A stretch of DNA of 64,000 nucleotides from assembly GCF_000718515.1 (NCBI RefSeq), contig NZ_JNZS01000002.1, positions 248,001 to 312,000 on the forward strand. Direction: 5' to 3'. Below the pieces are notes generated by a model. It saw only the letters and a program-made list of their open reading frames with translations. It was not told where the DNA came from and made no database searches. The stretch comes from Micromonospora parva. Lineage in GTDB: Bacteria > Actinomycetota > Actinomycetes > Mycobacteriales > Micromonosporaceae. This document shows positions 54,889-62,792 of this stretch, piece after piece. Both the position numbers and the translations under genes were made by a program. How positions within the stretch are numbered: position 1 is the stretch's first letter; each line of letters opens with the position of its first letter.

Positions 54889-57800
54889 CTAGCGGGCGTC
54901 GACTTCGTTGATCTTCTCGGCGCCGAAGGTTTCCCGGAGCAGCCGTACCGCCTGCTCCTCGCTCGACTCCCGCGCGGTCTTCTCGTCGATGATCTCGTCC
55001 AACGGCTCGTCGCCCGGGTCGAACCCCTCATAGACCGGGGTCGCCGCCGGTGCCGCGCCGCCGGGCCGGCCGGCTCGCGTCGGACCATCGAAGTCCGGGT
55101 CGTAGGGCGGCTCGCCGGCCCATTCGGCGTCCGCGATGGGCCGGGCCGCCGCTCCGGTACGCGCACCGCGCCCCGCCGCCGCCGCGCGAGCCGCGGCGAT
55201 GGCGCTGCTCACCGGGGCACCACCGGCTGTCGCCGGCTGCCGGGCCGCCGGCGTCGGGTTACCCCGCCCGCCCGGCCTACCGCCACCGGCCGCCGCCCCG
55301 GGACCACCCGAACCGCCGGGTCCGGCACCGTTCGCACCGCCGCCGCCGTTGGTGCCGGTGCCGTTGGTACCGCCGCCGTTGGTGCCGCTGCCGTTCGCGC
55401 CCCCGCCGTACGCGCCGGTCGACGCCGATGCAGGCTGGGAGCCGTCCGGGCTCGACCCGCTGCCGGCCGACGCGCCGCCGGGTCGGGCGGCCTCCGGCCA
55501 GTCCTCGTCATCCGTCGCCTCGGCGACGGGCGCACCGCCGCCGGGGCGGGCCGCCTCCGGCCAGTCGCCCTCGTCGTCCGCCGCCGGGGACGGCACCGCA
55601 CCCTGACCACCGCTACCCGCGCCGACACCGCCCCGCGAAGCCGGGCCGGCAGCGCCGGTCGGGTTCACCGCAGCGTTCGACCCTGACGCAGGGTCGAAGC
55701 CTGACGCGGGGTTCGAGCCCGGCGCGGGGTTGAAGCCAGAGGCAGGGTTCGAGCCCAGCGCAGCGTTCGAGCCTGACGCAGGGTTGGAGCCCGGCGCAGG
55801 GTTCGAGCCAGGCGCAGCGTTGAGGCCTGACGCAGGGTTCAAGCCCGGCGCGGAGTTCGAGCCCGGCGCACCGTTCGACCCTGACGCAGGGTCGAAGCCT
55901 GACGCGGGGTTCGAGCCCGGCGCAGGGTTGAAGCCAGAGACAGGGTTCGAGCCCGGCGCGGAGGGCGAGCCAGGGGCGTTCGAGTTCGGAACGGCTGGCG
56001 GCGCGCTCGTCGGGCCGGCCGTCGGGGTCGCGGCGGGCGGGGCTGCGGAGCGGGCCGGGGCGGCGGGTTGCGAGCGCGGAGGGCCGGACAGCGACGCGCC
56101 ACCGCGCTCGCCGGCCACCTCACACCGGATCTGCCAGCGCCCGCCCAACTCCTCGTAGAGCGCGTCGGTGAGCACCGCCGCGTGGTCGGCCATCATCTTG
56201 GCCAGCACTGTGGACTTCACCGTCAGGACCAGCATGTCGCCGTCGAGTTCACGGACCACCGCGTCCCGCATCAGGGCGGCGATCCGCTTGTTGGTCCGGT
56301 TGACCTTGCCGACCACGTCGGGCCAGACGCGGCGCACCGCGACCGCGTCCAGCGCGGGGGCCGGTGCCCCCGGACGGGGCGGCGCGGGCGTGGCCGGGTC
56401 GGGAAGCACCGCCGACGGTGGCACCACGCGACGCGGGGCCGGCCCGGCGGGCGAGACGGGGACGGTCGGGTCAGCGGCGGCCGAGCCGGTCGACGCGCCC
56501 GGGGACGCCGGGATCGGCGAGTCGGCCGTCGACACGTACGAGGCCGGCGCACCGGAGGTCGGAGCACCCGAGCTGGGAGCGCTTGACATCGAAGCGCCGA
56601 AGGCGGGTGCCCCGGTGGCCGAGGCGGCCGGCGCGGGAGCACCCGGGGCCGCAACGCCCCGGGTCGGGGACGCGGCCGGGTCGACCTCCCACGGCGGGGC
56701 GGAGGTCGGGGCGTTCGCGGGGGTGGCGGCAGCCGGGACCGGTGCGGCGGGCTGTGGGCGTACCCCTGGGTGGTTGGCGGGCGCGGAGCCGGCGGCTGCC
56801 GACGGCGCGTCGGTGCCGCCCAGGGTGAGCCGGCGTTCCATCCGTTCCAGGCGCTGGAGGAGGCCGCCGGTGGTGTCGTCGACGCCGGGCAGCAGCATCC
56901 GCGCGCAGATCAGCTCCAGCAGCAGGCGGGGCGCTGTGGTGCCGCGCATCTCCACCAGGCCGTCGTGCACGATGTCGGCGCAACGGGAGAGCGTGGCCGG
57001 GCCGAGTTGCGAGGCCTGGGCGGCCATCCGCTCGATCTGGTCGGCCGGACCGTCGATCAGGCCCTTCGCGGCGGCGTCCGGCACCTGCTGGATCACGATC
57101 AGGTCGCGCAGCCGTTCCAGCAGGTCGGAGGCGAACCGGCGCGGGTCGTGCCCGGCCTCGGCGACCCGGTCGACGGTGGCGTACGCGGCGGCCCCGTCCC
57201 CGGCGGCCAGCGCGTCGCACATCTCGTCGATCAACGCGGCGTCGGTGACCCCGAGCAGCGCGGCGGCCCGGGCATAGGTGACCCCCTCCGGGCCGGCCCC
57301 GGCGATGAGCTGGTCGAGCACGGAGAGGCTGTCCCGGGCGCTGCCGCCGCCGGCGCGGACCACCAGCGGGAAGACCGCCGGCTCGACGGCGACGCCCTCG
57401 GCCTGGGTGAGCTGCTCCAGGTACGGGCGGAGCACCTTCGGCGGGATCAGCCGGAACGGGTAGTGGTGGGTCCGCGACCGGATCGTCCCGAGGACCTTCT
57501 CCGGCTCGGTGGTGGCGAAGATGAACTTGACGTACTCCGGAGGCTCCTCGACCAGCTTGAGCAGGGCGTTGAAGCCCTGGGTCGAGACCATGTGCGCCTC
57601 GTCGATGACGTAGATCTTGAAGCGGCTGCTGGCTGGCGCGAAGAAGGCGCGCTCGCGCAGCTCACGGGCGTCGTCGACACCACCGTGGCTGGCCGCGTCG
57701 ATCTCGATCACGTCGATCGAGCCGGCACCGTCGGTGGCCAGCGAGCGGCAGGACTCACACTTGCCGCACGGCTCCGGGGTGGGGCCCTGCTCACAGTTGA

Positions 57801-57981
57801 GCGACCGGGCCAGGATCCGGGCGCTGGAGGTCTTGCCGCAGCCGCGTGGGCCGGAGAAGAGGTAGGCGTGGTTGAGCCGTCCGCTGCGCAGCGCCTGCGA
57901 CAGCGGCTCGGTCACGTGCTCCTGACCGATGACCTCAGCGAAGGTACGCGGCCGGTACTTGCGGTAGAGCGCCAGCGTCAC
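54889..57981 (-). CDS. dnaX: DNA polymerase III gamma/tau subunit
   Basis: 1030-aa clamp-loader ATPase. Residues 1-370: LYRKYRPRTFAEVIGQEHV, Walker A SGPRGCGK (44-51), zinc Cys at about 63, 72, 75 and 78 (CESC), Walker B VIDEAHM, sensor FATTEPEKV. The middle and C-terminal parts are long, Pro/Ala/Gly-rich and contain a 16-unit hexapeptide array (about 671-770); a tau-like globular segment (about 525-620) precedes it. GTG 57981 is supported by GGAGG eight bases upstream. I see no A-rich slippery heptamer of the E. coli frameshift kind. Tail ends with FGAEKINEVDAR. Confidence 0.95.
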   Translation of the reverse strand: MTLALYRKYRPRTFAEVIGQEHVTEPLSQALRSGRLNHAYLFSGPRGCGKTSSARILARSLNCEQGPTPEPCGKCESCRSLATDGAGSIDVIEIDAASHGGVDDARELRERAFFAPASSRFKIYVIDEAHMVSTQGFNALLKLVEEPPEYVKFIFATTEPEKVLGTIRSRTHHYPFRLIPPKVLRPYLEQLTQAEGVAVEPAVFPLVVRAGGGSARDSLSVLDQLIAGAGPEGVTYARAAALLGVTDAALIDEMCDALAAGDGAAAYATVDRVAEAGHDPRRFASDLLERLRDLIVIQQVPDAAAKGLIDGPADQIERMAAQASQLGPATLSRCADIVHDGLVEMRGTTAPRLLLELICARMLLPGVDDTTGGLLQRLERMERRLTLGGTDAPSAAAGSAPANHPGVRPQPAAPVPAAATPANAPTSAPPWEVDPAASPTRGVAAPGAPAPAASATGAPAFGASMSSAPSSGAPTSGAPASYVSTADSPIPASPGASTGSAAADPTVPVSPAGPAPRRVVPPSAVLPDPATPAPPRPGAPAPALDAVAVRRVWPDVVGKVNRTNKRIAALMRDAVVRELDGDMLVLTVKSTVLAKMMADHAAVLTDALYEELGGRWQIRCEVAGERGGASLSGPPRSQPAAPARSAAPPAATPTAGPTSAPPAVPNSNAPGSPSAPGSNPVSGFNPAPGSNPASGFDPASGSNGAPGSNSAPGLNPASGLNAAPGSNPAPGSNPASGSNAALGSNPASGFNPAPGSNPASGFDPASGSNAAVNPTGAAGPASRGGVGAGSGGQGAVPSPAADDEGDWPEAARPGGGAPVAEATDDEDWPEAARPGGASAGSGSSPDGSQPASASTGAYGGGANGSGTNGGGTNGTGTNGGGGANGAGPGGSGGPGAAAGGGRPGGRGNPTPAARQPATAGGAPVSSAIAAARAAAAGRGARTGAAARPIADAEWAGEPPYDPDFDGPTRAGRPGGAAPAATPVYEGFDPGDEPLDEIIDEKTARESSEEQAVRLLRETFGAEKINEVDAR
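55672..55970. repeat. 18-base tandem repeat in dnaX (hexapeptide array)
   Basis: About 16 units of 18 bases encode hexapeptides such as APGSNP, ASGFDP and ASGSNA, residues about 671-770 of DnaX. A four-unit block recurs at both ends, so the array grew by larger duplications. Confidence 0.9.
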
Positions 57982-58067
57982 TCGTCCCGCCTCCTCTCGA
58001 CCGAGCCATTCTGCGCCGGTCGGGCGCGGGTGACCACCCACCCCGCCGCGGCGCCCGGGCCTACGGA

Positions 58068-58177
58068 CTTGATCGACTCGGCTTCCTGGCCGCCGCGCTT
58101 GATCGACTCGGCTTCCTGGAAACCGCGATGTCCGTCTGGCCGGGACACCGCGACATCATGAATGTCGAGTGGATCAA
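58068..58177. repeat. Family B repeat copy 2, composite
   Basis: Two direct copies of a 22-base sequence beginning CTTGATCGACTCGGCTTCC (58068 and 58098) and one inverted 12-base match CGAGTGGATCAA (58166) enclose an inner stem-like GATGTC...GACATC. Lies between the SRP RNA and dnaX. Confidence 0.8.
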
Positions 58178-58191
58178 CCAGCCCACAGACA

Positions 58192-58282
58192 AAAAGGCCT
58201 CCCGTGCACCCGGCAGAGCTCGCTTATCCTTGCTGCCTTCCGGCCCTGGGGAGGTTCACGAGATACCGCCGCACGGGAGGTG
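58192..58282 (-). ncRNA. ffs: Small signal recognition particle RNA (4.5S-type)
   Basis: On the minus strand the core reads CCAGGGCCGGAAGGCAGCAA, the conserved SRP domain IV hairpin (GGAA apical loop and symmetrical bulge). Outer stem CCTCCCGTGC / GCACGGGAGG at 58271-58280 and 58198-58207. A T-run (58191-58195) ends it. A TAAGCT -10-like hexamer at 58289-58294 sets the 5' end near 58282. Located upstream of dnaX, a frequent actinobacterial place. Confidence 0.93.
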
Positions 58283-58364
58283 ACGCCCAGCTTACCCGAC
58301 CGCCCGTCGATCTTCAGGGGGTGGTGGGGTGGCCCGGCCGACACGGGCCTGTATCCTGGCTCGC

Positions 58365-58449
58365 GGAGGATTCGCCTAGAGGCCTAGGGCGCACGCTTGG
58401 AAAGCGTGTTGGGTTTACACCCTCACGAGTTCGAATCTCGTATCCTCCG
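58365..58449 (+). tRNA. tRNA-Ser (anticodon GGA)
   Basis: 85-base tRNA with long variable arm. Acceptor GGAGGAT/ATCCTCC, anticodon stem CACGC/GCGTG with loop TTGGAAA (GGA), T loop GTTCGAATC. CCA is not encoded. TATCCT eight bases upstream fits a -10. Confidence 0.96.
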
Positions 58450-58471
58450 CTCACCTGAGCAGCACGAACGA

Positions 58472-58500
58472 CAGGGCCGGCCCCAACGGGACCGGCCCTG
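58472..58500 (+). terminator. Terminator after tRNA-Ser(GGA)
   Basis: Stem CAGGGCCGG / CCGGCCCTG, one mismatch, then CCC/GGG with loop AAC, about 22 bases downstream. Confidence 0.8.
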
Positions 58501-58650
58501 AGTCGTCTGCGCGGTGACGTCAGCCGGCCACCTGGACGTGCCGGGGCGTCGCCTTCAGCAGGGACACCTTGTGGTGCTGGAGCACGACGCCACCCGGGGT
58601 GAGCGCGGACGGCGGGTACGGTCCCGGGGCCGGTGGAGCCCGCCGCCGTC

Positions 58651-58680
58651 GTACACATGTTCTATCCACACCCTGTGGAC
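58651..58680 (+). promoter_or_regulatory. DnaA-box-like inverted motif, copy 2
   Basis: CTATCCACA and CTGTGGAC face each other, preceded by GTACACATGTT. It matches 26 of 30 bases of the reverse complement of 34209-34238 and lies 12 bases before ATG 58693. Confidence 0.6.
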
Positions 58681-58692
58681 GACGGGGGACTG

Positions 58693-59247
58693 ATGAGTTA
58701 CCAGCTCAGCGCGGTGGTCGCGGACGCCGAACTGCTCCACGAGCAGACCGCCGAGCTGGACCACGCCGTCCTTGGCGAACTGCGTCAGGACTTCGCGTTG
58801 CTGCCGGTCACCCCACAGTTGGTGATCGAACTGACCGGGTCGTTACCGGATTTCGCGACTGACGACCGGAGCGCCGAGCGTCCGTTCGGCCTGGTGCTGT
58901 CCACGGCCCTGGTCGAGGTGCTGAGCCGCTGGTCGCGGTCGGGGCCGGTGGCGTACCTGGAGGCGGAGTTCGGTGCCGGCGCCGGCTACCAGTCGGCGGC
59001 GGTGTGGTTGGGCGGGGAGCTGTCCTGGGGCCCGTGCTTCGACGACGAGTTGGAAGCGCCGCGCCCGCTCTGGCCGATCAACGGGGCCCTGACCCGGCTC
59101 GGCGTCGAGCCCGGCACCTGGATCGACCCGTTCGCCGAACTGGGGTTGCACCTGGAGCGAAACACCGACGGCTGGTTGGCACACGGGCGGCGCCGGCTCA
59201 GCGCCGACTACTGGGACGAGCTGGTCGAGCAGTGGGAAAATCAGTAA
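58693..59247 (+). CDS. Hypothetical soluble protein
   Basis: 184-aa protein without signal peptide or span. Acidic helical N-terminus (VVADAELLHEQTAELDHAVL), then an alpha/beta-looking part (PVAYLEAEFGAGAGYQSAAV, WLGGELSWGPCFDDELE) and Trp-rich C-terminus ending ELVEQWENQ. Resembles SMI1/KNR4-like or barrel-type small proteins only in general shape; I do not recognise it. A GGGGGA stretch precedes ATG 58693. It lies between two tRNA-Ser genes and behind the DnaA-box-like motif. Confidence 0.7.
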   Translation: MSYQLSAVVADAELLHEQTAELDHAVLGELRQDFALLPVTPQLVIELTGSLPDFATDDRSAERPFGLVLSTALVEVLSRWSRSGPVAYLEAEFGAGAGYQSAAVWLGGELSWGPCFDDELEAPRPLWPINGALTRLGVEPGTWIDPFAELGLHLERNTDGWLAHGRRRLSADYWDELVEQWENQ

Positions 59248-59303
59248 TCCGGCCACTGGCAGCAACCTGAATGCTCCCGTTCCGTTGGGGACTGGGGGAT
59301 TCC

Positions 59304-59834
59304 ATGAAATTGCGACAATTTGCGTTTATCGCCACGCTGATGACTGCTGCCTCAATCGCCGGCAGCGGCGTACCACCAACCGGGCCGATCCCGGACGGCC
59401 GGCCCGTCGGCAGCGTGGAGATCATCGACCTGAACGGCCTACGGAACATCGAATTCGGTGCCACCGAGGACGAGCTGACCAGGCGCGGCATCCTGCGTAC
59501 CAGCCTGGACGCCTGCGGGCCGGTGCTCGCCGGCCACGACACCGTCAGCCCGGTCTTCATGGACGACAAACTCGTGCTGCTCTGGGTCGGCGACCCGATG
59601 CGGACACCGGAGGGCATCACCGTCGGCTCGCCCGTCGACCAGGTCTGGGACAGCTACCCCCAGGTCAGCCGACTTCGCGCTCCACAGGGGACACATCGCC
59701 TCGACGGGCTGCTCGCCCGCAGCGGCGACCGCGCGTACCTGTTCCTCCACGACGGGCGCACGGTCCGGAAAACCATCGCCGGGTACGCCGACTGGGCCCG
59801 CCGCCTCTTCCACGACGGCGTCGGCCCCTGCTGA
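59304..59834 (+). CDS. Small exported hypothetical protein
   Basis: 176-aa protein with a signal peptide (about 1-23, LRQFAFIATLMTAASIAGSG). The mature part has GRPVGSVEIIDLNGLRNIEF, DDKLVLLWVGDPMRTPEG and PVDQVWDSYPQVSRLRAPQ. I recognise no motif. The first codons are less GC-rich than neighbours (AAA, TTG, TTT). CTGGGGG precedes ATG 59304. It is 56 bases after the previous gene and may share its transcript. Confidence 0.7.
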   Translation: MKLRQFAFIATLMTAASIAGSGVPPTGPIPDGRPVGSVEIIDLNGLRNIEFGATEDELTRRGILRTSLDACGPVLAGHDTVSPVFMDDKLVLLWVGDPMRTPEGITVGSPVDQVWDSYPQVSRLRAPQGTHRLDGLLARSGDRAYLFLHDGRTVRKTIAGYADWARRLFHDGVGPC

Positions 59835-59864
59835 CCCACCACCACCGCGCTACCGGCCGACGAA

Positions 59865-59906
59865 GAAACGCCCGACTCGATCCTCGCGGGTCGAACCGGG
59901 CGTTTC
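59865..59906. terminator. Hairpin between the exported protein and tRNA-Ser(CGA)
   Basis: Ten-base stem GAAACGCCCG / CGGGCGTTTC with T-rich 3' arm; serves the plus-strand gene and, from the other side, the tRNA. Confidence 0.8.
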
Positions 59907-59918
59907 CGCACTACAGAG

Positions 59919-60005
59919 CGGTGGCGGAGGGATTTGAACCCTCGGAGGGCGTTAACCCTCACACGCTTTCGAGGCGTGCTCCTTAGGCCGCTCGGACACG
60001 CCACC
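59919..60005 (-). tRNA. tRNA-Ser (anticodon CGA)
   Basis: 87-base tRNA. On the minus strand acceptor GGTGGCG/CGCCACC, anticodon arm CACGC...GCGTG with loop CTCGAAA (CGA), long variable arm, T loop GTTCAAATC. CCA is not encoded. Agrees with a -10-like TACCCT about 8 bases upstream. Confidence 0.95.
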
Positions 60006-60080
60006 GCCGACGAGGGTACAGGACCGCTGGTTCCGACGCCGAACCGGTATCGCCCGGGCCGGCCTGGCAGGATCTTTGCC

Positions 60081-60788
60081 ATGAGTACGCACATCGGCGC
60101 GAAGCCGGGCGAGATCGCCGAGCGGGTCCTGATGCCGGGTGACCCCCTGCGGGCCAAGTGGATCGCGGAGACCTACCTCGAGGGCGCCACCTGCTACTCG
60201 ACGGTCCGGGGCATGCTGGGCTTCACCGGCCGCTGGAACGGCGTCGAGGTTTCCGTCCAGGGCTCCGGCATGGGCATGCCGTCGGCCTCCATCTACGCCC
60301 ATGAGCTGATCAACGAGTACGGCGTGAAGACGCTGATCCGGGTCGGCTCCTGCGGTGCCCTCAGCACCGACCTGCAACTGCGGGACGTGGTGGCGGCGAT
60401 CGGGTCGTCCACCGACTCGAACATGAACCGGATGCGCTTCGACGGGCTGATCGACTACGCCCCGGTGGCCGACTTCGGGCTGCTGCGGACGTCGGTCGAG
60501 GTGGCGGAGCGGCGCGGCATCAGCATGCACGTCGGGCCGATCCTGGCGGCGGACGCCTTCTACACCGACCGGCCGGACCTCTACGACACCCTCGCCGACT
60601 ACGGCGTGCTGGCCGTGGAGATGGAGTCGGCGGCGCTCTACACGATCGCCGCGCGGTTCAAGGCCCGCGCGCTGACCGTGTTGACCGTCAGCGACCACAT
60701 CAAGACCGGCGAGAAGACCACCTCCGAGGAGCGGGAGCAGACCTTCAGCCAGATGGTCGAGATCGCCCTCGACACGATCATCGCCTGA
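60081..60788 (+). CDS. deoD: Purine nucleoside phosphorylase
   Basis: 235-aa hexameric-type phosphorylase (PNP family 1) that splits purine nucleosides with phosphate. Motifs [41 protein letters not shown] and the nucleoside-binding [10 protein letters not shown] near residue 180; a DHIKTGE loop follows. ATG 60081. Likely purine salvage; could use products of the 5'-nucleotidase elsewhere in the window. Confidence 0.95.
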   Translation: MSTHIGAKPGEIAERVLMPGDPLRAKWIAETYLEGATCYSTVRGMLGFTGRWNGVEVSVQGSGMGMPSASIYAHELINEYGVKTLIRVGSCGALSTDLQLRDVVAAIGSSTDSNMNRMRFDGLIDYAPVADFGLLRTSVEVAERRGISMHVGPILAADAFYTDRPDLYDTLADYGVLAVEMESAALYTIAARFKARALTVLTVSDHIKTGEKTTSEEREQTFSQMVEIALDTIIA

Positions 60789-60808
60789 CCCGTTCCGGCG
60801 GCAATACC

Positions 60809-60867
60809 GCGAAGAGCGTGATGACTGTGTGGCATCAAGATGCCTCAGAGTCATCACGCTCTTTCGC
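60809..60867. repeat. Intergenic palindrome, family C
   Basis: Eighteen/nineteen-base arms beginning GCGAAGAGCGTGATGACT and its reverse complement (one extra base in the right arm) between convergent deoD and permease genes. Same size and setting as family A. Confidence 0.88.
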
Positions 60868-60897
60868 ATCAGGCCGCCGGGCCACAGCCGCAGAAAG

Positions 60898-62097
60898 TCA
60901 GACGGCGGCCAGCGCCTCGGTCGGTGAGAGGCGAGCGGCGCGCACGGCCGGGTAGAGGCCGGCGAAGCCGCCGATGATCAGCGTGGCACCCACCCCGCCG
61001 AGCATCGCCCAGGCCGGCACCACTGTCGGCCAGTGCTGCGACAGCGCGTATCCCGAGGTGACCAGGATGCCCAGCACCACCCCACCGATCCCGCCGAGCG
61101 CGGAGAGCAGCAGCGACTCGGCGAGGAACTGGGTCCGAACCTGACCACGGGTGGCCCCGAGTGACCGGCGTAGGCCGATCTCGGCTCGGCGTTCCAGCAC
61201 CGAGATCACCATGGTGTTCGCCACACCGACCCCACCGACCAGCAGGGCGACCGCGCCCAGACCCAGCAACAGACCGGTGAACGCGTCGTCGGTCGCCTCG
61301 GCGGCGGCCAACGCGTCCGAGGGCCGGGACACCTCCACCTCGTTCGGCGCCTCCGGGTTGGCGGTCGCGCCGAGCACCGACCGGACCGCCTCGACCTGCG
61401 ACTCCTCGGCCCGCGTGTAGACGATGGTGGGGTGGCCGTCGAAGCCCAGGTATTCGGTCGCCGCCGACCAGCCGATCAACGCCGAGGTGTCCAGCTCCGG
61501 GGCGAGAGGTGCGGCGGCGAGGGTTCCGACCACGGTGAACGGGCGTCCACCCAGCCACACCTGCACCTGCGGGTCGGCCGCGGTGATCCCGAGCCGCTGC
61601 GCCGCGGTGGCGCCGAGCACGACCGCCGGGTAGCGGGCGGTCGCCTCGTTGAGCCAGGTGCCGGTGGCCACCTCGGCCCCGACGGTGCCGAGCAGATCCA
61701 GCCCTGCCGCCCGGGTGGCGATGCCGCCGGTCTCCGCCGCCGGGATCCGGTCCGAGCGGTACACCTTGGCGTCGGAGACCTGCCCGGTCGCGGACACCTC
61801 GGTCACCGGGCCGATCCGCCCGATCATCGCGATTGACTCCTCGGGCAGTTGCGCGTCCGCACCAAACAGGGTGCTGCCCGGCTCGACGGTGAGCAGGTTG
61901 GTGCCGAGCGCGTCGAGCGCCCGGTCCAGTTCGGCCCGGGACGACGAGGAGATGCCGACCACCGCGATCATCGCGGCGATGCCGATCGCGATGCCCAACG
62001 CGGAGAGGAACGCCCGCAGCGGACGGGTCCGCAGCCCCACCCCGCCGACGCGCAGCACGTCCGCCGGTCCCAGGCGGGCCGGGGTCAGCGTCGCCAT
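60898..62097 (-). CDS. MacB/FtsX-type ABC permease
   Basis: 399-aa permease with four spans: one near the N-terminus (AFLSALGIAIGIAAMIAVVG), a large outer MacB-like domain (about 50-260), then three spans (GLLLGLGAVALLVGGVGVAN, ALGGIGGVVLGILVTSGYAL, AMLGGVGATLIIGGFAGLYP). VISVLERRAEIGLRRSLGATRG is the family cytoplasmic motif. ATG at 62097 overlaps the ATPase stop by one base (TGATG). Partner of the ATPase and adaptor upstream; it likely exports a lipophilic or peptide compound by a mechanotransmission-type mechanism. Confidence 0.92.
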   Translation of the reverse strand: MATLTPARLGPADVLRVGGVGLRTRPLRAFLSALGIAIGIAAMIAVVGISSSSRAELDRALDALGTNLLTVEPGSTLFGADAQLPEESIAMIGRIGPVTEVSATGQVSDAKVYRSDRIPAAETGGIATRAAGLDLLGTVGAEVATGTWLNEATARYPAVVLGATAAQRLGITAADPQVQVWLGGRPFTVVGTLAAAPLAPELDTSALIGWSAATEYLGFDGHPTIVYTRAEESQVEAVRSVLGATANPEAPNEVEVSRPSDALAAAEATDDAFTGLLLGLGAVALLVGGVGVANTMVISVLERRAEIGLRRSLGATRGQVRTQFLAESLLLSALGGIGGVVLGILVTSGYALSQHWPTVVPAWAMLGGVGATLIIGGFAGLYPAVRAARLSPTEALAAV

Positions 62098-62792
62098 CAG
62101 CCGACCCCGTCCGACGTGCGGGCCGAGTCGTGTCGGACCGCGCCGTCGCGCATCCGCACCTGCCGGGGCAGGCTTGCCGCGATCTCCCGGTCGTGGGTGA
62201 TCACCACGACGGTGGTCCCGGCCCGATGCAGGTCGTGCAGCAGCTCCAACACCTCGGCACCGGAGTGGGAGTCCAGGTTGCCGGTCGGCTCGTCGGCGAG
62301 CAGCACCGCCGGCTCGCCGACCACCGCACGGGCCACGGCGACCCGCTGCCGTTCCCCGCCGGAGAGTTCGTGCGGCCGGTGCCCCAACCGGTGGCCCAGG
62401 CCAACCCGGACCAGCGCGGCCTCCGCACGGTCGCGCCGCCGCCGCAGCGGTACGCCGGAGTAGAGCAACCCGTCGGCGACGTTGTCCACCACCGGAACGC
62501 CCGGGGCGAGGTGGAACTGCTGGAACACGAAGCCGATCCGGGTGGCCCGCAACGCGGACAGCTCCCGGTCGGTCAGCTTCGCCGCGTCGTACCCGTCGAT
62601 GAGCACGCTGCCCGACGACGGCCGGTCCAGGGTGCCGATCAGGTGCAGCATCGTCGACTTTCCCGACCCGGACGGGCCGACGATCGCTACCAACTCGCCG
62701 TGGCCGATCCGCAGCGACACGTCGTCCAGGGCGACGACGCCGCCGGCATACCGCTTGCTGACCCGGTCGAGCACGATCACCTCGCCGCTCAC
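62097..62792 (-). CDS. MacB-type ABC transporter ATPase
   Basis: 231-aa ATPase of the MacB/LolD class. Walker [16 protein letters not shown]-loop FVFQQFHL, signature [14 protein letters not shown], Walker [13 protein letters not shown] and H-loop [13 protein letters not shown] 62792 overlaps the adaptor stop (GTGA) and its own stop overlaps the permease start, so the three genes are translationally chained. Confidence 0.95.
   Translation of the reverse strand: MSGEVIVLDRVSKRYAGGVVALDDVSLRIGHGELVAIVGPSGSGKSTMLHLIGTLDRPSSGSVLIDGYDAAKLTDRELSALRATRIGFVFQQFHLAPGVPVVDNVADGLLYSGVPLRRRRDRAEAALVRVGLGHRLGHRPHELSGGERQRVAVARAVVGEPAVLLADEPTGNLDSHSGAEVLELLHDLHRAGTTVVVITHDREIAASLPRQVRMRDGAVRHDSARTSDGVG

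Noticed and set aside
55672..55970. CRISPR array
   Set aside because: The repeats are 18 bases, head to tail without unique spacers, and lie in frame within dnaX.
58651..58680. Chromosomal replication origin at the DnaA-box-like motif
   Set aside because: Only one inverted pair is present and dnaA, dnaN or an AT-rich region is not visible; a regulatory site is the simpler reading.
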